Below, piece by piece: positions 17,525 through 26,905 of a stretch of DNA of 64,000 bases. Origin of the DNA: Pelomonas nitida (GTDB taxonomy: Bacteria; Pseudomonadota; Gammaproteobacteria; Burkholderiales; Burkholderiaceae_C). The DNA lies in contig NZ_JBIGIA010000004.1 of assembly GCF_043555975.1 (NCBI RefSeq), positions 62,001 to 126,000 on the forward strand, read 5' to 3'. The position numbers were made by a program, and so were the translations under genes. Below the pieces are notes generated by a model. It did not search any database and had not been told where the DNA came from. It saw only the letters and a program-made list of their open reading frames with translations. Positions within the stretch are counted from its first letter, which is position 1. The number at the start of each line of letters is the position of its first letter.

Positions 17525-20500
17525 TCAGGCCGGCGCCAGAGCGGCTTGTTCTGCGCGCAGGCGGTTGAGTGCATCCAGCACCTCGGGTGTCACGTCCGAG
17601 GGGCGGCCGTGGTGCAGGACGCGGGTGTCGTCGTCGCCGGGGGGCGTGGCCACGTCGAGGGCATGGAAGCCCAGGCGCGTCAGCGCGCCGAGCGAGCGTC
17701 GGTTGGTGTGCTCGACCGCCGCGAAGACATGGCGCAGGCCCGCGCGGCGCAGCATTGCGAGCAGCAGGCGCGCGGCGGCGGGGCCGTATTCCCGGGCCTG
17801 GTGTTCGGCGGCGATCCAGAAGTGAAACCAGCCGGCGTCGCCCAGGGTGTCGACGCCGACCATGCCGATCTCGCCCCACGCCTCGTGCAGGACGACGCAG
17901 GCGACGGCGCGCTCGTCGTCGGCGACCGAGGCGATCCATGCCGCGGTGTCGTCGAGCGACGTCCAGTTGGCGCGGCGCAACGCGTGGGTCAGGTCGGTGC
18001 CCTGGCTCTGCATCCACAGCGCGGCTGCATGGTGGGCGGCCAGCGGTTGCAAACGCAACGGCCCGGCGACTGCGCCCGCATGGTCGAACCATGGGGTGGA
18101 TGTCAGCGCCTGTTCGCGGCGATACAGCTCGACAGCGATCTGCCGGTGGGTGGCATCCGTTTCGCCGCCCGCCACGGCCTCGGCGCGGGCGAGGGCCCGG
18201 TGCGCGGCGTCGTAGTCACCGGTGTGCAGGCCGCACAGCGCCTCCAGGTGCAGGTCCTGCACGTGATCACCGGCCACGGCCCGGCCGGCGCCCACCGCTT
18301 CGCGCGCCAGCGCGAAGTGCCCCAGCTGCACAGCGAGGGCGGCCACCGCGCTGTGGACGGCATGCCCGGTGGCGACCGGCAGGGCCAGCCGCCAGGCCTG
18401 CTCCAGCGCGTGGTGCCATGCGCGGTGCGGCAGGCCGGCATCGGCCCAGTCGAGGGCGGCGAGTGTGTCGTACATCGCCAGCAGCACATGAGGATCGTGT
18501 TCGGCGCGGCGTAGCGCGGCGAGACACTGGCCCGCCGACGGTGCGCCGCCGGACCGCAGCAGGGCCGCCTCGGCGCTGGCTTGGCGGATGCCTGCAAGCG
18601 GGTCGGCCAGCCGCGTCAGGTCGCCGATGTGGCCGGGCATCGGCCCCATGATCAGCAGCAGGTCGGGCGCGCTGTCGCCGCCGCTCTCCAGCGAGACTTC
18701 TAGCGCCATCTTGCGAGCCAGTGCCACCAGCGCGTGGTAGTTCGCGCGCAGCGGCGGTGGCGGCACCGCCAGGTCCTTCGGCAGTGCCAGCGCACCGGCA
18801 CGAACATCGGGCTCACGGGAGACTGCGGCGTCGGCCGCGAGCAGCAGGAACCGCCCCTCCGCCAGCCGGTGCACGGCTTCGAGCACCTCGGCACCCGCCA
18901 GCGGCAGCCGCAACGTCGACGGCGACGCTGACCGTGCGCAGGCGTCGAGCCAGGACTGCAGCATCGGTGAGTGCCGCGTCATGTTGAGTGCAGGCCATTC
19001 GGCCTCGAGCGTGACGCGGGCGTCGCCGCCTGCCGACGCCCTGGCCTTCACCTGGCCCACGGCCGGCACGTCGTGCGCCATGGACACGAGCGTGTGCGGT
19101 AGCGCCGAGAACAAGGCCTCCGCCACGACGACGATCGGGTTGACCGACAGCAGCGGGTCGTCGCTGGACAGCAGCTCCTCGCGCGGCATGGCCGTGAAAA
19201 CCCCGCTGGCCACGAGGTCAGCGAAGTAGGGGTGGGCCTCGAGCGTGTGCGCGTGGTCGGTGTCCGAGGTGCAGGCCACGTACCGCAGCGGCGGGAATCC
19301 ATCGCCCAGCAACGCGAGGCGCTCCTGCAGGGCCAGCAAGAGCTTCCACGTGAACTCGCCATCGGCGGGCTGCAGTTCGATGAGGAGCACCGGCTCGTCG
19401 GCTGTCAGCGCGCCGCGTTCGGCGAACAGGCGCCAATACGCCACGATGGCGTCGATGTACGCCTTCGCAACCGTCACGGTGGGTACGGCATGCGTGGCCG
19501 GCGCGCTGAGCTGCAGCGCCTCGTGCAGCGTGTCGTACGGCAGGGCCTGCGACGGCAAGTCCTTCAGCAGCGGATGCACAGAGGTTGCGGGCGGGCGCGC
19601 GACGGCCGCCGGTGCCGGGAGGGGGGCGGCTTGCGGTGCGGGTACCGCCGGTGCGGGCAGCGCCGGGCCTGCAACCGGTGGCGACGTCTCATGCTTCAGC
19701 GCGGTCGCATAGAACTCGCTGCTCGCGACGGCCGCGTGGTACGGCGCCCAGTCGCCCGATGGCAGTGCGGCCGGGATGGGCACCTTGCGGCGGTCGCCGC
19801 CGACGTTCACTTCGTGCATGGGCACGGCGGTGAAGCGCTCGCTGAAGTACGGGTCGGTGAAGTAGCGGATCTTGTCGGCCCGGATGACCGGCATGCCCGA
19901 GCGCACGATGAGCTCCAGGTCCTTGCTCATCTGCAGCAGCTCCTGCGGCAGCATGATGGCGCGCGACTGGTACTGCTCCGTGGTGCTGGGGTTGCCGCCG
20001 TCGCTCTTCACGCCGAACAGGCTGCCTTGCGGCGTCGAATGGCTAGACGTCGCCACGGTGTCGTTGCCGATCATCTTGGAGTACTCCTCCGCCTCCGAGA
20101 TCTGCGACGGCGTGAAGTAGATGACCGCGCCCATGTTGCTGACGATGTTGTGCGCGTCTTCCTTGCCGTACACCGCCTCGAGCTGGTTCTTGTCCTGGAT
20201 CACGATGGCCAGGCGCATGTTGTAGCCGGCCATGTAGCCCACGCCCTTGGCGATGATGTCCACCTTGCCCATGGCGGTGAACTCGTCCATCAGCAGCAGG
20301 CACTGGTGCTTGAGCTCGGGGTTTTGCTCGGGCAGCTCCTTGACGTTCTCGTTGATCAGCTGCGAGAAGAACAGCTTGATGATGGGCGCTGCCTGCAGGA
20401 TCTCCCCGGCGGGGATGTTCAGGTAGATCGTCATCTTCTTGCGGCGCACGTCGCGCAGGTCGAAGTCGTCGCCGGAGGTCGCCTTGTCGATCACCGCGTT

Positions 20501-21478
20501 GGCCCAGGGCGTGAGCGACGCGGTGAACGTGGCGTGGACGCCCTTGAGGGCCTGCTCGCCGCTGTTGAGGAAGCGGTTCAGCGCGTCGCGGCAGACGCTG
20601 GACAGCGGCCGGTCGCCGGCCGCGCGCAGGTCCATCACCTTGCGCAGATACTCGTCGATCGCCATGCCCTTGCCCGAGCCCTGGCGCAGGATCTCCCCGA
20701 TGGTCGGGCTGAGCTCGGGTGTCTCGAGCACAAGCAGCCCGAGGCCGATGAAGAGGTTCTTCGCCGCGTCAGACCAGAAGGGGTCTTTCTCGTTGACGGG
20801 GTAGATGATGGTCGCGAGGGCCATCAGATCGTTGGCGCGGAAGTTCGGGTCCGTCGAGACATAGCTCAACGGGTTCCAGCGGTGCGTGGAGGCCGAGAAC
20901 GGGTTGAAGTAGATGATTTCGTTGCCGAGATAGCGGCGGCGGAACTCCGAGGTCAGGTTGTAGTTCTCGCCCTTGATGTCCAGCACCACGGCGGAGCCGG
21001 CGAACTGCAGCAGGTTGGGCACGCAGAAGCCCACGCCCTTGCCGGTGCGGGTCGGGGCCGCGAGCAGCACGAACTCGTAGCCGCCCAGGCGCAGCAGGCG
21101 GTCCTTGAACCTGCCGATCACCACGCCCTTGTCGCCGTCGAGCTTCTCGTTCTGGATGTCCTTGCGGGTGGCGAACCGGGCCTTGCCGAACAGCGTCTTG
21201 TTGGTGATGCGGTCTCGCACCGACATATAGGCCGCGAACGTGCCGCCGAAGCACAGCAGCATCGACATGAAGAACAAGGTCTTCACGCGCAGCAGGATGG
21301 CCGGCTCCGTGTAGGAGAAGTAGGCCTGCTCGATGGTGAACAGTCCCGCTTTCAACGGCGACTGCTTGAACGACACAAACAGCATCACGCCGGCCAGATA
21401 GTTCGCGACGGCGAACAGCAGGAGCGCGCCGCACACGATGGCGGCAACCGTCAGAGGGTGCTTGAGTTCTTTCTTCAT
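17525..21478 (-). CDS. virD4: VirD4 coupling protein fused to a GNAT acetyltransferase
   Basis: The start is ATG 21478, overlapping the virB11 stop (ATGA), which gives 1317 residues; a typical VirD4 has about 550-700. Residues 1-595 are a standard type IV coupling protein: two N-terminal membrane segments (about 14-35 and 60-80), Walker A 'APTRTGKG' (near 141-150) and Walker B 'LLLMDEF' (near 392-404). A Pro/Ala-rich linker (about 596-640) follows. Next is a region resembling a degenerate methyltransferase-type Rossmann fold ('VLLIELQPADGEFTWKLLLA'), then a helical TPR-like stretch (about 960-1127). A RimJ/RimL-like GNAT domain ends the protein (about 1136-1293, with 'EYGPAAARLLLAMLRRAG' and 'EHTNRRSLGALTRLGF'). 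Known T4CPs recruit substrates. An acetyltransferase on one is unusual and could modify cargo before export, or be cargo itself. Confidence 0.88.
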   Translation of the reverse strand: MKKELKHPLTVAAIVCGALLLFAVANYLAGVMLFVSFKQSPLKAGLFTIEQAYFSYTEPAILLRVKTLFFMSMLLCFGGTFAAYMSVRDRITNKTLFGKARFATRKDIQNEKLDGDKGVVIGRFKDRLLRLGGYEFVLLAAPTRTGKGVGFCVPNLLQFAGSAVVLDIKGENYNLTSEFRRRYLGNEIIYFNPFSASTHRWNPLSYVSTDPNFRANDLMALATIIYPVNEKDPFWSDAAKNLFIGLGLLVLETPELSPTIGEILRQGSGKGMAIDEYLRKVMDLRAAGDRPLSSVCRDALNRFLNSGEQALKGVHATFTASLTPWANAVIDKATSGDDFDLRDVRRKKMTIYLNIPAGEILQAAPIIKLFFSQLINENVKELPEQNPELKHQCLLLMDEFTAMGKVDIIAKGVGYMAGYNMRLAIVIQDKNQLEAVYGKEDAHNIVSNMGAVIYFTPSQISEAEEYSKMIGNDTVATSSHSTPQGSLFGVKSDGGNPSTTEQYQSRAIMLPQELLQMSKDLELIVRSGMPVIRADKIRYFTDPYFSERFTAVPMHEVNVGGDRRKVPIPAALPSGDWAPYHAAVASSEFYATALKHETSPPVAGPALPAPAVPAPQAAPLPAPAAVARPPATSVHPLLKDLPSQALPYDTLHEALQLSAPATHAVPTVTVAKAYIDAIVAYWRLFAERGALTADEPVLLIELQPADGEFTWKLLLALQERLALLGDGFPPLRYVACTSDTDHAHTLEAHPYFADLVASGVFTAMPREELLSSDDPLLSVNPIVVVAEALFSALPHTLVSMAHDVPAVGQVKARASAGGDARVTLEAEWPALNMTRHSPMLQSWLDACARSASPSTLRLPLAGAEVLEAVHRLAEGRFLLLAADAAVSREPDVRAGALALPKDLAVPPPPLRANYHALVALARKMALEVSLESGGDSAPDLLLIMGPMPGHIGDLTRLADPLAGIRQASAEAALLRSGGAPSAGQCLAALRRAEHDPHVLLAMYDTLAALDWADAGLPHRAWHHALEQAWRLALPVATGHAVHSAVAALAVQLGHFALAREAVGAGRAVAGDHVQDLHLEALCGLHTGDYDAAHRALARAEAVAGGETDATHRQIAVELYRREQALTSTPWFDHAGAVAGPLRLQPLAAHHAAALWMQSQGTDLTHALRRANWTSLDDTAAWIASVADDERAVACVVLHEAWGEIGMVGVDTLGDAGWFHFWIAAEHQAREYGPAAARLLLAMLRRAGLRHVFAAVEHTNRRSLGALTRLGFHALDVATPPGDDDTRVLHHGRPSDVTPEVLDALNRLRAEQAALAPA

Positions 21479-22503
21479 GAGAACGCCGCGAGCTTCTTGT
21501 GGGGGTCGAAATAGATCTCGCTGATGAAGCGCTCGCCATCGTGGTTCTGGAACTGCACGACGACGTCGATGGTGAGCGTCAGCAGCCGCTTGATCACATC
21601 GAAGGTCAGGTTCGCTCCTCCCGGAGAGTCCTGGATCATGATGGCCAGCTGCTCGAAGGCCAGCGCCGGCGAGCCGGCATGGCAGCTGGTGATGCTGCCG
21701 GGGTGGCCCGAGGCCGCGTTGCGCACGTAGTACAGGCACTCGTCGCCGCGCACTTCGGCCAGCAGGATGCGGTCGGGCTTCATGCGCAGGCAGCTCTCGA
21801 GTAGGTCCTTCGGGCGGACCTTGGACTTGTCCTGCCCGCCTTTGCTGTAGAGCAGATGGACGCAGTTCTCGTGCGGCAGGAACAGCTCGCGCACGTCCTC
21901 GATCGTGATCAGGCGCTCCGTCATCGGGATCTGCCGCACCAGACCCTTCATGAACGTCGTTTTTCCCGAGCCCGTGGCGCCCGAGACGATGATGTTCTTG
22001 CGGTAGCGCACCGACTGCTTGATGAACTCCTCGTAGTGCTCCGCCTTGAGCAGGTCGAGCAGCTCCTGGTCCTGCGCGCTGACCTGGCCCTGCAACGGGC
22101 GGACCTTGCGGAACAGGCCTTCCGCCGCGAAGTCCTCGATGCCGCGGATCAGCCGGGACGGCTTGCGCATCGTGAAGGAGTAGCGCCCTTCCTCGACTGC
22201 GGGTGGCATGACCAGCTGGATGCGTGAGCCGTCAGGCATGGAGGCGCTCAGGATCGGGGCCGTTTCATCCCACTTCTGGTTGGAGTAGGTGGCCACGGCG
22301 GTGCCGAGGGCGCGCAGCTGTGCACTGACGGCCTCGGGGCAGGCGTGGCGGGTCCAGGTTGAGTGCGCCTCCACCCACACGACGCCGGGGGCGTTGACCG
22401 CGATCTCGGTGACCTCCGGGTCGTCCATCCACGCCTTGAACGGCTGCAGGAAGACGAGGACCGAGGTCTCGCGCGCCAGGCCGGGAGTCGCCAGCGAACT
22501 CAT
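21475..22503 (-). CDS. virB11: VirB11 secretion ATPase
   Basis: This 342-residue hexameric AAA-type traffic ATPase has Walker A 'GATGSGKTTF' (about residues 172-181), an Asp box around 'RLITIEDVREL', and Walker B/His-box 'RILLAEVRGDE' and 'GHPGSITSCHAGS'. In the family it drives pilus biogenesis and substrate transfer at the cytoplasmic base, together with VirB4 and VirD4. ATG 22503 overlaps the virB10 stop, and its own stop overlaps virD4, so expression is coupled with the neighbouring subunits. All catalytic motifs look intact. Confidence 0.96.
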   Translation of the reverse strand: MSSLATPGLARETSVLVFLQPFKAWMDDPEVTEIAVNAPGVVWVEAHSTWTRHACPEAVSAQLRALGTAVATYSNQKWDETAPILSASMPDGSRIQLVMPPAVEEGRYSFTMRKPSRLIRGIEDFAAEGLFRKVRPLQGQVSAQDQELLDLLKAEHYEEFIKQSVRYRKNIIVSGATGSGKTTFMKGLVRQIPMTERLITIEDVRELFLPHENCVHLLYSKGGQDKSKVRPKDLLESCLRMKPDRILLAEVRGDECLYYVRNAASGHPGSITSCHAGSPALAFEQLAIMIQDSPGGANLTFDVIKRLLTLTIDVVVQFQNHDGERFISEIYFDPHKKLAAFS

Positions 22504-23690
22504 GGGGCCGCCGTCTCCGTGTGGGTGTAGACCGTGTTGAACCAGAGGTCGCGGTTGAGGTACACCGTCACCCGGTCACCGCGGTTTTTCGAGATCGTCG
22601 GCGGGATGTTGATCGTCGACTCGAGCACCTTCTCCGCCAGGCTCTTGGAGGTGTTTTGCGTGTTCTGGCCCGTCACGACCGTCGTCGACGCGTTCGAGGC
22701 CTTGGCCTTCTCGATGTCGATGGCGTCACCCACGATGGACAGCAGCACCGCTGCACCGATGCGTTGGGGCCAGTGATAGTCGATCCCGCCTTCGACGCCC
22801 ATCGCCCCGACGGCGTCGGTCGTCGGCGAGTCGACATCGATCACTACGCCCGTGGGCGTCTTGATGCGCTGCCACAGGATGGCGATGCGCACGCTGCCCT
22901 GGTTCACGTTGGACTTGTACTCGCCGATGATCTTGCTGCCCTTCTCGATCAGCAGCACCTTGCCGTTCTCCGAATACACATGCTCCGGCACCACGCAGTT
23001 GGAGCTGCCCGAGATGGTGGAGATGAGCTGGGTCTCCAGCACGCAGGGAATGAAGGAGCCGCGCGCCAGCAGATAGGAGCGATCACCGAACTTGCGGGCG
23101 CTGACCTGGGCCGTGGTGGTTGGCACCTTCATGCCATCCGCCGTGTGTTCGGCATAGGCTTCGATGGTGCGCATCCGTGGCGGCTCGGCGCCCGATGGCT
23201 GCTGCGCCAGCCCGAGCGCCTGCGTCGGGGCCGCCGTCAATGCCAGTGCTGGTGCCGTCGCTGGTGCCGCCGGCGTCGCGCTGCCCAGCATCATGTTGGG
23301 TGGCGGGGGAGGCGGGGCTTGCGGGCCCGCAGGCGCGCTCGCTGAGGTGACCACCGGGATCGCCGCTGGCGCAGAGGGCGGCGGGGTCGGGATGGCCGGG
23401 GTGAGGGCGGTGCGCAGCACATCCTCGAAGCGGCGCGTCTCCGGCGGCTTTTCGTCGACCTTCAGATGCTGTTCGCTCGCCGTGGGTTGGGTCTGCGCCC
23501 GCATGAAGTTGGCGATCTTCGTCTTGATGAAGTAGGCCGTGCCGCCGATCACGGCCAGGCAGACCACGAAGCCGACGACGATCTTCGGGAAGACGTTGGA
23601 CTTGCGGCGGGTGCGCTCGACGTCGAACCGGTGCGGGTCGTAGTCGTCGGCGGGCACCGCCGCTGCGGCGGCGTTGGGTTCGGTGCTCAT
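22500..23690 (-). CDS. virB10: VirB10 core-complex protein
   Basis: This 396-residue protein has a short cytoplasmic N terminus, one membrane segment (about residues 36-55) and a Pro/Ala-rich periplasmic linker (about 90-165). The TrbI/VirB10 C-terminal domain follows ('SFIPCVLETQLISTISGSS' to the 'GDRVTVYLNRDLWF' end), which in the family forms the outer-membrane cap with VirB7 and VirB9. It spans the envelope and senses energy from the cytoplasmic ATPases. It overlaps virB9 and virB11 by four bases each (ATGA). Confidence 0.96.
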   Translation of the reverse strand: MSTEPNAAAAAVPADDYDPHRFDVERTRRKSNVFPKIVVGFVVCLAVIGGTAYFIKTKIANFMRAQTQPTASEQHLKVDEKPPETRRFEDVLRTALTPAIPTPPPSAPAAIPVVTSASAPAGPQAPPPPPPNMMLGSATPAAPATAPALALTAAPTQALGLAQQPSGAEPPRMRTIEAYAEHTADGMKVPTTTAQVSARKFGDRSYLLARGSFIPCVLETQLISTISGSSNCVVPEHVYSENGKVLLIEKGSKIIGEYKSNVNQGSVRIAILWQRIKTPTGVVIDVDSPTTDAVGAMGVEGGIDYHWPQRIGAAVLLSIVGDAIDIEKAKASNASTTVVTGQNTQNTSKSLAEKVLESTINIPPTISKNRGDRVTVYLNRDLWFNTVYTHTETAAP

Positions 23691-24532
23691 GGCTGGTCCA
23701 CGCGCGTCACGCCGGGGAACACCGTCTTCGTCCCGGAGCCCACGCCCATCGCGTCATAGGCCTCGTTGAACACCCCGACCATGGACCCGGCCAGGCGCAG
23801 GTTCCACAGCGGCGCCACTGCGTGCAGCACGAGCCAGTCGCCCTCCATGTGCGAGTTGACGACGACCTCTTCCTCCGTGCCGGGCACGCTCTTGTAGACG
23901 GCGGGCAGTTCCTGGTTGCGCGGGAACAGCAGCCAGGTGAAGCGGCCGTCGTCGAAGGCCTCGCGGGGGCGGATGTCCACCGTCTCGGACACCACCTGCA
24001 TCGTGTAGCTGGCGTTGCGGTAGGGCTGGTGGTTGGCGCCGGCCATGGGCATCGCCTCCAGGCCAGGGCGCTTGCCGGACGAGGCGTTCGCAGCGGCGGA
24101 CGAGGCAGCGCCGGAGCCGGGCGACGCTGCGCCGTCGTAGTCGAACACCACCTTGGACATCCGCAGGTCGACGCCTCCCTTGGGTGACGGCCGCAGCGGG
24201 ATGAGATCGAACACGTAGGAACGGCTGCGGGTCGTCACCAGCATCGTGGCCTTTGTGGCTGTTGTGAGCGCACGCACGAACAGGCGAGAGCCGCGCTTTT
24301 GAACCTCCCACCCCGAGATGCCACCCCCGGCGACGTCTTCGATGACCTCGGCGGCGCTGAGCTCGATGAGCACCGGGTGATCGATGGCGCCCAGCACACG
24401 CGTGACGGTGTCAGCCGCGTACGGGACCCGCGTGATCCGGCCCGACTCGGCGCCCTGATTCAACATCGGCGCCGCAATGGCGCAGCTGCTCCAGAGCAGA
24501 CCAACAAGAACGGCAGCGGCGGTGAGTTTCAT
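23687..24532 (-). CDS. virB9: VirB9 core-complex protein
   Basis: With ATG at 24532, which overlaps the virB8 stop (ATGA), the protein has 281 residues and a clear signal peptide ending near CAIAA. Starting there excludes an upstream in-frame extension that belongs to antisense reading of virB8. The N-terminal CagX/VirB9 domain includes 'RITRVPYAADTVTRVLGA'. The C-terminal beta domain ('SYTMQVVSETVDIRPREAFD', 'RFTWLLFPRNQELPAVY') binds VirB7 and the VirB10 cap in characterised systems. Confidence 0.95.
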   Translation of the reverse strand: MKLTAAAVLVGLLWSSCAIAAPMLNQGAESGRITRVPYAADTVTRVLGAIDHPVLIELSAAEVIEDVAGGGISGWEVQKRGSRLFVRALTTATKATMLVTTRSRSYVFDLIPLRPSPKGGVDLRMSKVVFDYDGAASPGSGAASSAAANASSGKRPGLEAMPMAGANHQPYRNASYTMQVVSETVDIRPREAFDDGRFTWLLFPRNQELPAVYKSVPGTEEEVVVNSHMEGDWLVLHAVAPLWNLRLAGSMVGVFNEAYDAMGVGSGTKTVFPGVTRVDQP

Positions 24533-25251
24533 TTGAGCGCTCCAGCGGGCATGGGAGATTCCGTGACGTACTCCTGGTCGGTGTGGTACGCCACCACGGT
24601 GAACCCCAGTGGGTTTGCGATGAGGTCGGCTTCTTTGACGAGCGTCTTGGCCTGGTAGGTGAACTTCAGCGTCGCGATGCGGCGGCTGGTGGAGCTCAGG
24701 CTGCCTTGCTTGGTGTCGCGCTTGACGAGGTCGTAGCGCACCGTGGCGGTGTTGTCGGCGTGCAGCACGATGCTCAGGATGCTGGGCACTGCCTCGATCG
24801 AGTCGCCAATCCGTTTGTCGAGCGCATTGGCGCCGTTGAACTGCGCGGAGTAGTCCTTCCACAGCGGGCCATCGGCGAGCACGCGCACCGTGTCGTAATC
24901 CCGCTGCAGCAACTTGTAGATGTATCGCTCGCGCGCGACGACGTATTCCCGGATCCAGTACTTGTGCGTCAGATCGCTTTCGCCGACGAACTTGGGGCCG
25001 GTCGATGCGAGCTGCGCCTCGCCGGTCTGCTTGTCCACGGTGATGACGTAGGGGATGGCCTGCTTGAGCGGGATCAGCAAGGCCAGGCAGATCGTCATCA
25101 CCACGAGCAAGGCGCCAGCGGCGGTCGCGACACGCCAGGCCAGGATGCGCGACTGGCGCTCGAGCACCACCACGTCCGCTTCCCAGCTCAGCTGCGGCGG
25201 GGCGGCGGGGGCCTCCTGCGTTGGCGGCTTGTCCCTGCGCAGCTTGATCAC
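24529..25251 (-). CDS. virB8: VirB8 assembly-factor protein
   Basis: This 240-residue bitopic protein has a Pro-rich cytoplasmic N terminus, one membrane segment (about residues 42-62) and the NTF2-like periplasmic domain of VirB8/TrbF ('YVITVDKQTGEAQLASTG', 'RDYDTVRVLADGPLWKDYS', 'DLIANPLGFTVVAYH'). The ATG at 25251 overlaps the stop of the small lipoprotein gene upstream. In the family it nucleates assembly of the inner-membrane complex. Confidence 0.95.
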   Translation of the reverse strand: MIKLRRDKPPTQEAPAAPPQLSWEADVVVLERQSRILAWRVATAAGALLVVMTICLALLIPLKQAIPYVITVDKQTGEAQLASTGPKFVGESDLTHKYWIREYVVARERYIYKLLQRDYDTVRVLADGPLWKDYSAQFNGANALDKRIGDSIEAVPSILSIVLHADNTATVRYDLVKRDTKQGSLSSTSRRIATLKFTYQAKTLVKEADLIANPLGFTVVAYHTDQEYVTESPMPAGALK

Positions 25252-25448
25252 GGCTGTGCTCCGGACGATGCAACGCTGGCGCCCGATGTCGGCACGTCGG
25301 TGACCTTGTGCGGCCTGGCCGACGGCGGGTTGATCGGCACCCGGACGCTGCCGTCGGGGTAGGCGGGCTTTTGCGGGGGGTGGGAGCAGGCGGTCGTCAG
25401 AAGCGCGCCGCAGAGGATGGCGCCAACGCGGCGGAGGTGTCTAGGCAT
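25248..25448 (-). CDS. virB7: Small VirB7-like lipoprotein
   Basis: This 66-residue protein has a basic N terminus, a hydrophobic core and a likely lipobox LTTAC (Cys21), followed by a Pro-rich tail. Size, lipidation and position between virB6 and virB8 identify it as VirB7, which anchors VirB9/VirB10 to the outer membrane. It is too short to contain the N0 domain found in VirB7 of Xanthomonas-type bacterial-killing T4SSs. The lipobox is slightly non-ideal (Thr at -3). Its stop overlaps the virB8 start. Confidence 0.8.
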   Translation of the reverse strand: MPRHLRRVGAILCGALLTTACSHPPQKPAYPDGSVRVPINPPSARPHKVTDVPTSGASVASSGAQP

Positions 25449-25480
25449 GGCTGTGCGGGATGCAGAAGTGGTGGAGTGGG

Positions 25481-26902
25481 TCAGTCCGCTTTGGGGCGCT
25501 TGCCGCGCTGCCAGGCGTCACGGAAGGCCTGGCCCGCGCGGTTGGAAGAATTCATGCTGGCTTCCTTGGCCGGATCAGAAAACCGCATCGACGTGGAGAG
25601 GTTTTGGCGGGCCGTGGAGAGCTTTCGGCGGGCCTGTTGGGCCATGGCCGGCAACTGGGTTCGGCCCACGGTTCGGCCCGCCAGCGCCCCGGCGCCGTAG
25701 GCGGTCATGTTGGCCAGGCGCTGCTTGGCGCGGCTGGCCATCGACCTGGGCGCGGTGGCGCTCGCGGCACCCCCAACGGCGCCGCTGCTGGCACCGCCGG
25801 CACCGCTCACCGGGCTGGCCCCGCTCTTCGCGGCGCCGCCACTGCCGCCAGTACCGCCGCTCGGCACATGCATGCCCGCAGCGCCCAGGGCCAGGCCTTT
25901 CATGGCGCCCTTGACGCCACCGCCGCCCATGCCGCCCTGGACCATGCCCTTCATGGCGCCGATGGCAGAGCCTTGCGCTGCGCGCACCATGCCGATGGCG
26001 TTGCTGGCGATGCCGAACGAGCCCACCATGTCGCCCGCGATGCTGCTCGCCTTGGCCAGCAGCGCGGACAGCACGATCATGATGGCGATGATCTTGCCCT
26101 GCTCCTGGTAGAGCGGGGAGCCGACCGAACTCCCCATCGGGATCAGATCAAAGCCGTTGGCGCGGCTTTCCAGCAGGCGGATGAAGTTCTCCGCCTGTTG
26201 TTTCGCCGCGATCACGACCACCAGCAGCACGATGGCCGTCATCACGTACTTGACGGCCGACGTGAGCCATCCCTCCGCCCACTTCGCCGTGGACTCGAAG
26301 GCGAAGCCGGCCAGGAACAGCGGGCCGAACGCCAGCACGATGACGATGGACTGGCTGATCACCTGCACGTCGATGAACGCGAAGATGCCGAAGGCCAGGA
26401 TGAAGAAGCTGACGATGGCCTGCAGGATGATGGCCGGCACGCCGTCCAGGTGAATGCCCTTGCACCCGAACACGCAGATCTCGATGGAGAGGTGCTCACG
26501 CTCGTAGAGCAGCGAATGCACGGTCTCGAACGTCGAGATGCCGGACTGCATCACCGCGTCGAGCTCGGCGTAGATGTCGCCACTGCCGCCGCTCACATAA
26601 GTGGTCAGGCTGTCCTGCAGCTCCTTGAAGATCGGGCGAACTTCGGAGGAATAGGCGTTCCCCGTCAGGCAGATGGCAAAGACCAGGAAGGCCCGCATGG
26701 CCTTGGCGAACACGTCCAGGAAGTGGTTCGATCCCCCGGTGCCGCGAATGACCGCGGCGCCGTGGAACGCCACCTGCAGGCTCACGCCAGCGGCCACCAG
26801 GGGGATGACACCGTTCGCGAGCTGGCCCGGCAGGTTCGTCGCCAGCGGCTCGAACGCGGTTTCCATCCACGAGTTGATTTCTGTGAAGGCTGAGAAGGGC
26901 AT
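25481..26902 (-). CDS. virB6: VirB6 polytopic inner-membrane protein
   Basis: This 473-residue TrbL/VirB6-type protein has several hydrophobic segments in residues about 30-320, for example 'AIILQAIVSFFILAFGIFAF' and 'VMTAIVLLVVVIAA'. A long Gly/Ala/Ser-rich, then basic tail (about 320-473) should lie in the cytoplasm or periplasm. VirB6 contacts substrate during transfer in characterised systems. It begins three bases after virB4 and lies 32 bp before virB7. No virB5-like gene sits between virB4 and virB6, where one often does. Confidence 0.93.
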   Translation of the reverse strand: MPFSAFTEINSWMETAFEPLATNLPGQLANGVIPLVAAGVSLQVAFHGAAVIRGTGGSNHFLDVFAKAMRAFLVFAICLTGNAYSSEVRPIFKELQDSLTTYVSGGSGDIYAELDAVMQSGISTFETVHSLLYEREHLSIEICVFGCKGIHLDGVPAIILQAIVSFFILAFGIFAFIDVQVISQSIVIVLAFGPLFLAGFAFESTAKWAEGWLTSAVKYVMTAIVLLVVVIAAKQQAENFIRLLESRANGFDLIPMGSSVGSPLYQEQGKIIAIMIVLSALLAKASSIAGDMVGSFGIASNAIGMVRAAQGSAIGAMKGMVQGGMGGGGVKGAMKGLALGAAGMHVPSGGTGGSGGAAKSGASPVSGAGGASSGAVGGAASATAPRSMASRAKQRLANMTAYGAGALAGRTVGRTQLPAMAQQARRKLSTARQNLSTSMRFSDPAKEASMNSSNRAGQAFRDAWQRGKRPKAD

Positions 26903-26905
26903 CGC

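Noticed and set aside
21479..21739. An 87-codon N-terminal extension on VirD4
   Set aside because: It lies inside virB11 in another frame. The ATGA overlap and the family N terminus fix the start at 21478.
24533..25273. An upstream extension of VirB9
   Set aside because: It runs through virB8 in another frame. The signal peptide at 24532 marks the true start.
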